Assembly (NCBI GenBank): GCA_964637875.1
Contig: CAZWXK010000001.1
Coordinates: forward strand, 1-64,000
DNA length: 64,000 nucleotides
Direction: 5' to 3'
Origin: UBA5972 sp964637875
GTDB taxonomy: Bacteria > Pseudomonadota > Alphaproteobacteria > Rhodobacterales > Rhodobacteraceae
Position numbers and translations under genes: made by a program. The stretch's first letter is position 1, and every line of letters starts with the position of its first letter. The notes beneath the pieces were generated by a model. The model saw nothing but the letters and a program-made list of their open reading frames with translations. It ran no database searches and had not been told where the DNA came from. This document shows positions 8,159 through 16,067 of this stretch, in pieces.

Positions 8159-9268
8159 TCAGCGGTTCAGGCCGTACAGCGAGGCCGCAACGCCCAGTGC
8201 GGCAACACCCAGAATGACGGCCAGGGCGATCTTGATTGCCGACCAGGGGCGCTCGCCGCTGACCTTGCCGGTCTGGCCGTTGACCACGAAACGGTAGGTC
8301 CTGCCGCGGTATCTGTAGGCGGCCATCCAGATCGGCAGCAATACATGCTTGAAGGTGATATCCGAAACGGATGTCTCCAGCGACAGGATCTGCTGGGCAT
8401 CTCCGCCAATATCGCGCCGGATATCCGATTCGATCACCCCCTGCATTCTCGCCCGTGCCTGCGCATAGCCCTCGTCCAGGGTCACGGTATAGCCCTCGGC
8501 CCGAAAGCCGGCCAGGTATTGAGGTTGCCATGGTTCCAGCGCCGACAGGTCCCAGGGTTCGATCGCATCGGCATGACGGCGTGGCAGGCTGGTCGAGGCC
8601 ATGACCAGAACATCGTCGAAAAATCGCCTGACCCTGCCTGAAACCGGGCGCCAGTCGATTCTCTGTACCTGTTGCGTGCGGGTCTGCATCTTGCCGCCGA
8701 CATTCACCCGGATGCGCCGGGTCTCGTAGTGGATCCTTCCCCTCAGGCCGGAATAACGGCTGCGCGTGTTGGCGTCATAGGTCCAGTAGGGAACATATAT
8801 GCCGCTGAGGGCGCGCCCCTTGCGGGCATATTCCAGCAGGCCCGAGGGTGCGAACCAGAGTTGCCCCAGCCAGTCGGTCATCGCCTTGCGCGCGCTGCGT
8901 TCGTCCAGCCGAAAGGGAATCAGCGCGGCCGGCCGGATCCTGCGCCTGCGATCGGCCCCCAGAACCAGGGGAGAGGCACAGAAGGGGCAGATCGTTGCCG
9001 ATACCTGCTGGTCGAGCTCGATCTCGGCGCCGCAACTGTCGCATTTGACGAAACGGTTTTCCCGGGTGTCGGCGCTCTCCTCGAAGGCGGCGATGGCGGC
9101 CCGGAAGTCGAGCTCGCGAAAGACCCCGCCGCGTTCGATTCCCTCGGGCAGGGTTGTGGTTGCGCCGCAATAGTCGCACACCATGCTGTTGCTGCCGGGT
9201 CGGAAACGCAGATCCGATCCGCACTGACTGCAGGGAAAGACGATGGGCGATGCTTCGGCGGTTGCCAT
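8159..9268 (-). CDS. Double zinc-ribbon membrane-anchored protein (last gene of the TelA/TerC-like operon)
   Basis: 369 residues. Two zinc ribbons: Cys13-x2-Cys16 with Cys31-x2-Cys34, and Cys76-x2-Cys79 with Cys94-x2-Cys97. A middle region of unknown fold (about 110-330, rich in Trp, Arg and Tyr) follows, and one hydrophobic segment near 346-364 ends the protein, so the ribbons probably face the cytosol. This resembles proteins annotated as TFIIB-type zinc ribbon or primosomal N'-like, names given for the ribbon only. It starts 14 nt after the SPFH-GYF gene, which points to a shared role at the membrane. No catalytic residues recognised. Confidence 0.75.
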   Translation of the reverse strand: MATAEASPIVFPCSQCGSDLRFRPGSNSMVCDYCGATTTLPEGIERGGVFRELDFRAAIAAFEESADTRENRFVKCDSCGAEIELDQQVSATICPFCASPLVLGADRRRRIRPAALIPFRLDERSARKAMTDWLGQLWFAPSGLLEYARKGRALSGIYVPYWTYDANTRSRYSGLRGRIHYETRRIRVNVGGKMQTRTQQVQRIDWRPVSGRVRRFFDDVLVMASTSLPRRHADAIEPWDLSALEPWQPQYLAGFRAEGYTVTLDEGYAQARARMQGVIESDIRRDIGGDAQQILSLETSVSDITFKHVLLPIWMAAYRYRGRTYRFVVNGQTGKVSGERPWSAIKIALAVILGVAALGVAASLYGLNR

Positions 9269-9282
9269 GGGCGGCCCCGTCC

Positions 9283-10422
9283 TCAGCTGCCCGGAAGGGG
9301 TGGAGGAAGGATGGTGAACAATGTGGCAAGCTCGGGAACATCATTGGCCGCCTTCCAGCCGTCCTGGCCTGCCGTCCACACCAGGGTGTCACGGGCCAGG
9401 CTGCCGTCGGCCACCGTGCGGCCCAGCGCGGCGCGCGAATAGGGCCCCCTGGCCTGCCCCTTGAGCGCCACATGCCACACCTTTTCGGGTGGCGGTGGCG
9501 GAGGGGCAACAGCGGCCAGTTGTGTCGCGGGGGCCGGGGCCTGGGATGAGGGGCGCGGCCCCCAGGGGCCGATGTCGCGGGCGATCTGTCGGGCCATGCC
9601 CATGCCCATTCCCAGACCGATCCCGGCGTTCATGCCTCCGCCAGCCGGGTTGGCGGCGGCGGCACTCATCGCCTCGGCTGCCGAAAACCGGGTATATTCT
9701 CCCAGATCGCCAGCCATCCCCATCGAGGTGCGCTTGTCCAGCACCTCTTCGACCGCTGCGGGCAACGAGATATTTTCGATGAACAGCATCGGCATTTCCA
9801 GCCCGTATTCCGCCAGATCCGGGGCGATCCTTGCGGCCAGCATCTTGCCCAGGTCGATCGTGTTTGCGGCCATGTCGAGAACAGGAATGCCGGATCCCGC
9901 AATTGCCGCAGAAAAGCGGCTTACGATGATGTTGCGTATCTGGAAACTGATCTCGTCCATGGTGAACTCGCCGTCGGTGCCGACAATCTCGATCAGGAAC
10001 TTGGCGGGGTCCGTGACCCGGATCGTGTAGGTGCCATAGGCGCGTATGCGGACGGGGCCGAATTCGGGGTCGCGGATGATGATCGGATTTTTCGTGCCCC
10101 ATTTGAGATTCTGAAAGCGGGTCGTGTTGACGAAATAGATTTCCGATTTGAACGGAGACTGAAAGCCATGATCCCAGTGCTGCAGGGTGGTGAGGATCGG
10201 CATGTTGTTGGTTTCCAGCATATAGAGGCCCGGCGTGAAAACGTCGGCCAACTGCCCCTCATGTACGAACACCGCGGCCTGGCCTTCGCGGACGGTCAGT
10301 TTGGCGCCATATTTGATGGCGTGGCCTTCGCGTTCGAACCGCCAGACCAGCGTGTCGCGGCTGTCGTCCACCCAGTGGATGACGTCGATGAATTCGCCGG
10401 TGAGAAAATCGAAAATGCCCAT
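9283..10422 (-). CDS. SPFH/Band-7-like protein with C-terminal GYF_2 domain
   Basis: 379 residues. About 25-240 is an SPFH-type domain of the YdjI/virion-core-protein group (DTLVWRFEREGHAIKYGAKLTV, later IRAYGTYTIRVTDPAKFL). A Gly/Met/Ala-rich linker (about 245-300) and a Pro-rich stretch follow, then a GYF_2 domain (about 318-372; WHVALKGQARGPYS, GWKAANDVPEL), which usually binds Pro-rich peptides. No transmembrane helix or signal peptide, so probably a cytosolic scaffold on the membrane. Bacillus YdjI-type proteins recruit phage-shock-like factors to the membrane; whether this one does is inference. 35 nt after the DUF2927 gene. Confidence 0.8.
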   Translation of the reverse strand: MGIFDFLTGEFIDVIHWVDDSRDTLVWRFEREGHAIKYGAKLTVREGQAAVFVHEGQLADVFTPGLYMLETNNMPILTTLQHWDHGFQSPFKSEIYFVNTTRFQNLKWGTKNPIIIRDPEFGPVRIRAYGTYTIRVTDPAKFLIEIVGTDGEFTMDEISFQIRNIIVSRFSAAIAGSGIPVLDMAANTIDLGKMLAARIAPDLAEYGLEMPMLFIENISLPAAVEEVLDKRTSMGMAGDLGEYTRFSAAEAMSAAAANPAGGGMNAGIGLGMGMGMARQIARDIGPWGPRPSSQAPAPATQLAAVAPPPPPPEKVWHVALKGQARGPYSRAALGRTVADGSLARDTLVWTAGQDGWKAANDVPELATLFTILPPPLPGS

Positions 10423-10457
10423 GCCGGGTTCTCCTGCATATACGGGGCGCAGGCTGG

Positions 10458-11420
10458 CTAGCTGCTGCCCTTCATCATGTCTCGTGCTATGGCTGGCAGA
10501 ACCGCCCTGGCCTGATCCAGCGTCATGCCGACCTTGAGCCGCTTGTCATACAGCATCCGCAGGAGCATCTCGTCGTGGCGGGTGAGCAGGGCGAATTCCT
10601 CGTCATCGTTGAAGATCGAGGGCCGGGCGTCGGGGCTGTCATTGGCCAGGCCCATCGCCTGGGCCATTTCCTCGTGTATGCAGGAAAGGCGCATCAGGTC
10701 GGGATGTTCCGCCTTGATCAGGATCACCGCTGTATCATAGGCGCTGCCGTTGTTGCGGTCGGCAAAGGCATAGGTCACGCAATAGGTGTTGCGGGGGGTG
10801 TTCTCGATCTCGCGCACCACGATCGGGCTGAGATCGGGGATGCGCCTGAGCAATTCCGGTCCGATGGTCTTTTGCCGGTCATGGTAGAGGAACATCACAT
10901 GGAAATTGGGGTTTTTCTCGGTCACGCTGATCGGCACGCCGGTCAGGCGCGACAGGCGCCGGGCATAGGCAACCACATCGGCGCGATCCCTGGCACGGGC
11001 ATCCTTGGAGATGCGCTCGTCGAACAGCAACGAAATGCGGATCGGCTTGTTCCAGCGGCGCAGGGTGCTGGGGGTCTGGCGCGCGATGAAACTGCCGCCG
11101 GCAACGGCATATTCGTCAAACAGGGCGATCTGCTCGAAATCGCGGATCAGGCTGGCGGTCGTGACTGGCGCATCCGGCGGGGCGACATCGGTACGCATCA
11201 ATCCTCGCGAACGCAGCCGGTCCTGCAGCGTGGCATAGTAACGCTCGAGGCGCATGCTTTCACCCGATCTGGCCAGCTTGTTGTCGGGCCCCTGCGTGCC
11301 GGTGGGTGCCAGCAAGGGCGTGCAGCCGGACAGTATGGCAAGCCCCCCGGCAAGGATCGCATTGCGCAATGCAGGTGAAAGGACGGGTTTGCGGCGGGTG
11401 ATGGAAAAGACGAGGGTCAT
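10458..11420 (-). CDS. DUF2927-family lipoprotein
   Basis: 320 residues. An N-terminal signal sequence ends in a lipobox, LSGC (Cys32), so it is probably lipid-anchored in the periplasm. The body matches the DUF2927 family: SLLFDERISKDARARDRADVVAYARRL, then IHEEMAQAMGLANDS near 265. The His-Glu-Glu in that last motif recalls a metal-dependent peptidase helix (HE-x-x-Q), but a second metal site is not evident to me. The ATG overlaps the telA stop as ATGA (11417-11420). Function unknown; its place in the operon suggests an envelope arm of the system. Confidence 0.78.
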   Translation of the reverse strand: MTLVFSITRRKPVLSPALRNAILAGGLAILSGCTPLLAPTGTQGPDNKLARSGESMRLERYYATLQDRLRSRGLMRTDVAPPDAPVTTASLIRDFEQIALFDEYAVAGGSFIARQTPSTLRRWNKPIRISLLFDERISKDARARDRADVVAYARRLSRLTGVPISVTEKNPNFHVMFLYHDRQKTIGPELLRRIPDLSPIVVREIENTPRNTYCVTYAFADRNNGSAYDTAVILIKAEHPDLMRLSCIHEEMAQAMGLANDSPDARPSIFNDDEEFALLTRHDEMLLRMLYDKRLKVGMTLDQARAVLPAIARDMMKGSS

Positions 11421-12628
11421 TCGGATATGCCCGCCACGGTCGATGCCCCCGGGGTGGTGGCCCGCGCTTCTGCGCCCCCTTTTATGCGCGCCGCGGCAAG
11501 GGTCTCGCGCAGCTCGGTTTCCATCTTTTTCAGCTCGGCCTCGGCTTCGGCGCGCTTGCGTTTCCCCTCGTCGGCGATGGTCAGCGATTCCTCGATTGTG
11601 GCGACAAGGTCGGCATTTGCGCGCCTGATCGATTCGATATCGAATACGCCACGCTCGACCTGAGTGCGAATGGTCCTGTTCGCCTGGCGCAGATTGGCCG
11701 CGTTGGCCTCGAGCAATTCGTTGGTCAGGTCGGCGGCCTCCTCGACCACCCTGGCGGCCTCGGCCGAGCGCTGGATGGTGATCGCCTGGGCAAGCTGGCT
11801 TTCCCACAGGGGAATCGTGTTGACCAGAGTCGAGTTGATCTTGGTTACCAGCGACTTGTCGTTTTCCTGCACAAGACGGATGGACGGCAGCGACTGCATG
11901 GTGACCTGGCGCGTCAGCCTGAGGTCATGTACCCGCCGCTCGAGGTCGTCGCGGGCGCTGCGCAGGTCGCGCAGGCGCTGGGCTGCCATCACCTTGTCGT
12001 CCTCGGGGGCGTTTTCTGCCTCGGCCTCGCTTGCCGGGATGTCCTGCCCATCCAGCCTGCGGATCACGGCCTCGCCCGCAGCGATATAGAGTGCGAGTTC
12101 GTCATAGAATTCAAGCGTACGCTGATAAAGGTTGTCGAGTGCGCGAATATCCTTCATCAGCTTGTGTTCATGCTCGAGCAATTCGCCGGTGATACGGTCG
12201 ATCTGCCCCTCGACCTGTTCATAGCGGGCGAGGAACCGGGCAAAGGGCGCGGCGCGGCCGGTCAGCCTTTCCCACAGGCTGCGCCCGCGTCTCGTATCCA
12301 GCTCCGAGATGGAAAAGCCCCGGATTGATGTGACCATGTTGCGCAATGCTTCACCCGCCGGGCCGACATCCTTGTTGCGCACGCCATCGAGCATGGACTG
12401 GCTGATATTTTGCAGCCCCGACTGGGCGCGCGCGCCAAAGGCGACGATGGTCTGGGAATCGGCAATGTCGATTTCGTTCATGCGCTTGCGGATTTCGTCG
12501 GCGGCATCGCTCGGGGCCTGTTCCAGGGCAATGACCTCGGGCGAGGGATCTGGCAACACCACGGCGTTGACCTTTGCGACCAGCCGTGTCGCCTGCTCGG
12601 CCGATTTTCGCATGTCTTTCTGTGGCAT
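11417..12628 (-). CDS. telA: TelA/KlaA-family toxic anion resistance protein
   Basis: 403 residues, almost all helical, with long coiled-coil-like segments. Family signatures are DNLYQRTLEFYDELALYIAAGE near 160-180, TMQSLPSIRLVQENDKSLV near 240 and NTIPLWESQLAQAITIQRS near 272-290. TelA/KlaA proteins were linked to tellurite resistance on plasmids, but chromosomal copies beside XpaC-like genes (as yaaN-xpaC in Bacillus) have no settled biochemical role. Cytosolic, no membrane segment. It begins 17 nt after the XpaC-like gene and overlaps the next by 4 nt. Confidence 0.88.
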   Translation of the reverse strand: MPQKDMRKSAEQATRLVAKVNAVVLPDPSPEVIALEQAPSDAADEIRKRMNEIDIADSQTIVAFGARAQSGLQNISQSMLDGVRNKDVGPAGEALRNMVTSIRGFSISELDTRRGRSLWERLTGRAAPFARFLARYEQVEGQIDRITGELLEHEHKLMKDIRALDNLYQRTLEFYDELALYIAAGEAVIRRLDGQDIPASEAEAENAPEDDKVMAAQRLRDLRSARDDLERRVHDLRLTRQVTMQSLPSIRLVQENDKSLVTKINSTLVNTIPLWESQLAQAITIQRSAEAARVVEEAADLTNELLEANAANLRQANRTIRTQVERGVFDIESIRRANADLVATIEESLTIADEGKRKRAEAEAELKKMETELRETLAAARIKGGAEARATTPGASTVAGISE

Positions 12629-12645
12629 CCCTTGTCCTCCCGTGG

Positions 12646-13548
12646 TCAGGTCTCGACACCTTCAAGGCGCAGCCTGTCCCGCAATACGTCAATTTCTACA
12701 TCAAGATCGGCTCGATCATCCAGCAGCAATTGCCGGCGCTGGGCGTTGAAACTTTTTTCAAGGTCGGCAAGTAACGCCTCGTAATCCTTGCGCAGGGCGT
12801 CTTCGCCCGTTTCCCGGTAGAGCGCGACGAATTTCAGCGTCGCATCCCTTGCCCCCATCAGATAGACGCCAAGATACCTGCGCGCCTGCAACAGATCGCG
12901 CGGGTCCTCTTCAACGGTACGGCACATGGCGCGGACCTCGTCCACCAGGCGGGACAGGCGGTTGCTGAGCGCCCGGTCGTCCAGCGATGCAAGTGCTTCG
13001 GTCATGGTTTTCAGATGGGTTTCGGCCTCGTCCACGGCGCGGGCAACGCTGCGCCCACGCAGGTTTTCGATCCCATCCAGCCCCTTGTCCCGCAGGGGAT
13101 CCAGGCCAAAGGCAAGCAGATGCAGACCGGTTGCCAGAAGGCCCAGTATGACAGGCGTGCCAATTGCCCCCCCAAGGGGCGACCAGGAAGCAACGCCGAC
13201 CCCCGCACCCAACAGGAGCGCTGCCAGGATCTTGCGCGGCAGCAGCGGGCGTCGGGCCCTGCTGCGGGCGGTAAACGCCGCCTGTGCCGAGATCCCCTCG
13301 CGCAGAAGGAAAGACGAGACCGCCAGCAGGCCAAAGGCGCCAAGCTGCTGTGCGATTCCGGCCGTATCGGCCGCGATGATGGCAATGATTCCCCGGATCA
13401 GGAGGGGAATTGCGGCGATCGACAAGAGGCGTGAGCGCCCACGCAGGCGGCGGATCTCGGGCGAGGGGGCACCGCGCGAGCCCTGTCGGGACGCCGCCTT
13501 GGGCGTGGTGCCGCGTGGGCTGAATCTGCCGCCGAATCCTGTTGCCAT
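12646..13548 (-). CDS. XpaC-like membrane protein (5-bromo-4-chloroindolyl phosphate hydrolysis family)
   Basis: 300 residues. A basic N-terminal tail (1-40) precedes several hydrophobic segments (about 42-62, 68-85, 107-148), and a helical cytosolic domain fills 155-300 (MTEALASLDDRALSNRLSRL, LQARRYLGVYLMGARDAT). This matches the XpaC family, named for a phosphatase phenotype in Bacillus but without an evident catalytic site; it travels with TelA. ATG at 13548 shares its A with the TGA of the small upstream ORF (TGATG), indicating translational coupling; a GTG one codon upstream is possible. Confidence 0.75.
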   Translation of the reverse strand: MATGFGGRFSPRGTTPKAASRQGSRGAPSPEIRRLRGRSRLLSIAAIPLLIRGIIAIIAADTAGIAQQLGAFGLLAVSSFLLREGISAQAAFTARSRARRPLLPRKILAALLLGAGVGVASWSPLGGAIGTPVILGLLATGLHLLAFGLDPLRDKGLDGIENLRGRSVARAVDEAETHLKTMTEALASLDDRALSNRLSRLVDEVRAMCRTVEEDPRDLLQARRYLGVYLMGARDATLKFVALYRETGEDALRKDYEALLADLEKSFNAQRRQLLLDDRADLDVEIDVLRDRLRLEGVET

Positions 13549-13640
13549 CACGGGGTTCCCGCGAAAACGCCCAGGGCGGCGGCCAGCACCAGGGTCAGCA
13601 GGACGAGGAATGCAAATCTCTGAATGGTTTTCCCGGACAT
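13548..13640 (-). CDS. 30-residue single-span membrane peptide
   Basis: Small ORF with a basic N-terminus (MSGKTIQRF) and one hydrophobic stretch of about 18 residues (roughly 9-27), ending FAGTP. AAAGG lies about 6 nt before its ATG. Its TGA overlaps the ATG of the XpaC-like gene, so translating it could drive translation of that gene. It may be a subunit of the membrane complex encoded here or chiefly a coupling leader. No family recognised. Confidence 0.6.
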   Translation of the reverse strand: MSGKTIQRFAFLVLLTLVLAAALGVFAGTP

Positions 13641-13707
13641 CGAAACCTTTAACCGAAAAACGCCGCGCGGCGATGAAAGCGGATATAGCAATCCCCCGGT
13701 CGGATTA

Positions 13708-14562
13708 CTACCGTGACGGGCGATTTTCCCCCGCTTGCCCGTCTGACGCGGGCGTGCCGCGCGCCCGCTCGATCGCCAGCTTGCGCTGGTATCCGGTCTG
13801 GATGATCTCGACCAGAACCAGCACGACGACCGAGAAATAGAAGGTGCTCTTGGACATGGGCAAAAGCGCGTGGTCGAACACCACGATCTGCAACCCGGGG
13901 TCGTCCATGGCGTGGGCTGCGGCCGGGCCGGCCTCGCCAAGCAGAACGACACCGACGATCAGCAGGATGAACAGCCCCAGAACCTCGTACATGCGGTTTC
14001 TTTTCAGAAACCGGGTGACGGTTTCAGCCAGCCACAACATCGCCAGACCCGAAACAAGGATGGCTGCGGCCAGTACCGCAAAGACCTTGGTCACTGCGAT
14101 GGCGGACAGGATCGAATCGAAGCTGAAGATCAGGTTCATCACCACGATCAGGACGACAACCCGCAGCGGCGAGCGTGCGTCCCGATCGCCGGCGCGCTCG
14201 CCCAGATGCTCGACGCTGAGCATATGGCCGATCTCGCGCACTGCGGTGTACATGATGAAGGCGCCGCCCAGGAGGAAGACCAGGGTCGAGAAATTCACCC
14301 CGCCCGTCAGGATGCCGGGAAAATCGAAAAAGAGGAACGGCGTTTTCAGCGTCTGGATCAGCCGGATCATCACGAACAGCAGGGCGATACGCAGCACGAC
14401 CGCCAGGATGATGCCCCAGAAACGGACCGCGCGTTGCGATGCGGCAGGCGCGCGTTGCGATTCGATCGAGATGTACAGCAGATTGTCAAAGCCAAGCACC
14501 GCCTGAAGGAAAATCAGTACCAGCAGGTCGCTCAGGTTCTGGAAGGTCAGCAAATCGGCCAT
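13708..14562 (-). CDS. TerC-family integral membrane protein
   Basis: 284 residues with about seven membrane segments. The two acidic TerC motifs are present: AVLGFDNLLYIS near residues 21-32 and MNLIFSFDSILSAIAV near 145-160; these buried Asp residues are thought to bind metal. TerC proteins occur in tellurium-resistance operons and, as Alx/MeeF-type proteins, export Mn2+. First gene of the seven-gene operon; 67 nt separate it from the small ORF. Start chosen at ATG 14562 because upstream frame has no hydrophobic content. Metal transport is inferred from family. Confidence 0.85.
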   Translation of the reverse strand: MADLLTFQNLSDLLVLIFLQAVLGFDNLLYISIESQRAPAASQRAVRFWGIILAVVLRIALLFVMIRLIQTLKTPFLFFDFPGILTGGVNFSTLVFLLGGAFIMYTAVREIGHMLSVEHLGERAGDRDARSPLRVVVLIVVMNLIFSFDSILSAIAVTKVFAVLAAAILVSGLAMLWLAETVTRFLKRNRMYEVLGLFILLIVGVVLLGEAGPAAAHAMDDPGLQIVVFDHALLPMSKSTFYFSVVVLVLVEIIQTGYQRKLAIERARGTPASDGQAGENRPSR

Positions 14563-14687
14563 GTTCGGTCCTGTGTCCAAGGGGTTTTCCGGCCAATCTA
14601 GGCAGCCCCGTGCATGAGGGCAACACCACCTCTCCTGTGGCCTGTCCGCCTGGTCCGAGGGGTGGCCTGTTCTCGGGATTTTGAGAT

Positions 14688-14716
14688 TTGACTGATTCGG
14701 GCTAAACTTGTGATTG
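14688..14716 (+). promoter_or_regulatory. Possible cspA promoter
   Basis: TTGACT (14688-14693), a 17-nt spacer and TGATTG (14711-14716). It would leave a 5' untranslated leader of about 110 nt, as is usual for cold-shock genes. The -10 is a poor match. Nothing else is recognisable in the 271-nt interval shared with the divergent terC-like gene. Confidence 0.35.
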
Positions 14717-14833
14717 CGAAGTTCGAAGGCTGCGACCGACTGGATCTGACAAGACTCCCGGAAACTGCGGCGATGGGCGTCGTAAGAAGACGGCGCAATG
14801 GGGCGCCGAAACAGAAGTGGGGGTTGACCGAAG

Positions 14834-15040
14834 ATGGCAAAAGGAACCGTGAAGTGGTTCAACGCGGCAAAGGGATATGGCTTTATCCAGCCGGAAGATG
14901 GTGACAAGGACGTATTCGTTCACATCACGGCGGTCCAGGCGGCAGGGCTGACCGGGCTTGAGGATAACCAGCAGATCGAGTTCGAACTGATCGAGGGCCG
15001 CGATGGGCGTATGAATGCGGGGAACCTCAAGGTTTCCTGA
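14834..15040 (+). CDS. cspA: Cold-shock domain protein CspA
   Basis: 68 residues, one OB-fold cold-shock domain that binds single-stranded RNA/DNA and melts RNA structure. RNP1 (KGYGFIQ, about 14-20) and RNP2 (DVFVHI, about 27-32) are intact. The ATG lies in a long leader. A 10-bp inverted repeat follows at 15063-15095 but has no T-run. Confidence 0.95.
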   Translation: MAKGTVKWFNAAKGYGFIQPEDGDKDVFVHITAVQAAGLTGLEDNQQIEFELIEGRDGRMNAGNLKVS

Positions 15041-15062
15041 AGGCGCGCCTTGCACAGACCTT

Positions 15063-15095
15063 GCGCCCCGGCGGCCGGAGTGGCTGCCGGGGCGC
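15063..15095. repeat. Inverted repeat between convergent cspA and UPF0173 genes
   Basis: Perfect 10-bp arms, GCGCCCCGGC at 15063-15072 and its complement at 15086-15095, with a 13-nt loop. There is no T-run on either side, so it is a factor-dependent terminator or mRNA end-protecting hairpin at best. Confidence 0.5.
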
Positions 15096-15100
15096 CCGTC

Positions 15101-15646
15101 TTACAGGGCGATCGGTTCGAGCACCCTGGGTTCGATCATGTTGACCCCGGGGGGCAGGCCGCGCAGCAGCGCGTCGGCGGACTGTTCCAGAATCGGGAAT
15201 GTGCGATAGTGACAGGGTATCACCGTCTTGAAGTCAAAGAACTTGCGGGCCGCATAGGCCGCGCGTTTCATGTCCATGGTAAAATAGCCGCCAGCGGCCA
15301 GCAGGCCGATTTCCGGCTTGTGCAGATCGTTGAAGATCTCCATGTCGGCGGTCACGTCGGTGTCGCCGCTGAAATAGATGGTGCGGCCATCATGTTCGAT
15401 CATGAACCCCGCCTCGGATCCGGTATAGACGGGGCCGCCTTCCCCATCCAGTGACGAGGAATGCACCGCATTCACCAGGGTCACGTTGACATTGCCCAGC
15501 GCAACCGTGCCCCCCTTGTTAAAGCCGACGGTTTGCGCGCCCTTTGTCGTCTGCCACCAGTTCATCAGGTCATAGATGCCGACGATGGGGATGTTCAGCT
15601 CGGCCGCGATGTCCAGCGCGCTGCCGGAATGATCGCCATGCCCGTG
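15101..15646 (-). CDS. UPF0173-family metal-dependent hydrolase, N-terminus lost in the gap
   Basis: About 180 C-terminal residues are visible. The metallo-beta-lactamase signature HGHGDHSG lies right at the gap edge. Further metal ligands are NAVHSSS, YFSGDTDVTADM and CHYRTFP. The order and spacing are those of UPF0173 (YtkL-like) proteins, which are normally about 230 residues, so about 50 N-terminal residues are missing. Substrate unknown. Convergent with cspA, divergent from gatC. Confidence 0.88.
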   Translation of the reverse strand, partial: HGHGDHSGSALDIAAELNIPIVGIYDLMNWWQTTKGAQTVGFNKGGTVALGNVNVTLVNAVHSSSLDGEGGPVYTGSEAGFMIEHDGRTIYFSGDTDVTADMEIFNDLHKPEIGLLAAGGYFTMDMKRAAYAARKFFDFKTVIPCHYRTFPILEQSADALLRGLPPGVNMIEPRVLEPIAL

Positions 15647-15746
15647 NNNNNNNNNNNNNNNNNNNNNNNNNNNNNNNNNNNNNNNNNNNNNNNNNNNNNN
15701 NNNNNNNNNNNNNNNNNNNNNNNNNNNNNNNNNNNNNNNNNNNNNN
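15647..15746. other. Assembly gap of 100 N
   Basis: Exactly 100 N, a fixed-size filler. Unlike the first gap, the flanks share no visible overlap. The missing part of the UPF0173 gene plus its start and the gatC promoter probably need more than 100 bp. Confidence 0.95.
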
Positions 15747-15774
15747 GCCGACCCCAACGCTGAGGATTTCAGGC

Positions 15775-16062
15775 ATGTCGATCGACAAGGAAACCGCGCG
15801 CCGTGTGGCGCATCTGGCCCGCATCAAGGTCGATGAAGGCGACCTTGAAACGCTGGCCGGAGAGCTGAGCAACATTCTGGGCTTCATGGAACAGCTGAAC
15901 GAGGTCGATGTCGAGGGCGTCGAGCCGATGACCTCGGTCACGCCGATGGCGCTGAAACGGCGCAAGGACGAGGTCACCGACGGCGGCTATCAGGACAAGA
16001 TCCTGTCAAATGCGCCAGACGCCCGCGAGGGCTTTTTCGCGGTTCCCAAGGTGGTGGAGTAG
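15775..16062 (+). CDS. gatC: Asp-tRNA(Asn)/Glu-tRNA(Gln) amidotransferase subunit C
   Basis: 95 residues. GatC stabilises GatA in the GatCAB complex that converts Glu-tRNA(Gln) to Gln-tRNA(Gln). Typical start ETARRVAHLARIKV, the FMEQLNEVDVEGVEPM stretch at 41-56, and the end FFAVPKVVE. It ends 5 nt before gatA. gatB is not in the window. Confidence 0.96.
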   Translation: MSIDKETARRVAHLARIKVDEGDLETLAGELSNILGFMEQLNEVDVEGVEPMTSVTPMALKRRKDEVTDGGYQDKILSNAPDAREGFFAVPKVVE

Positions 16063-16067
16063 GCAAC

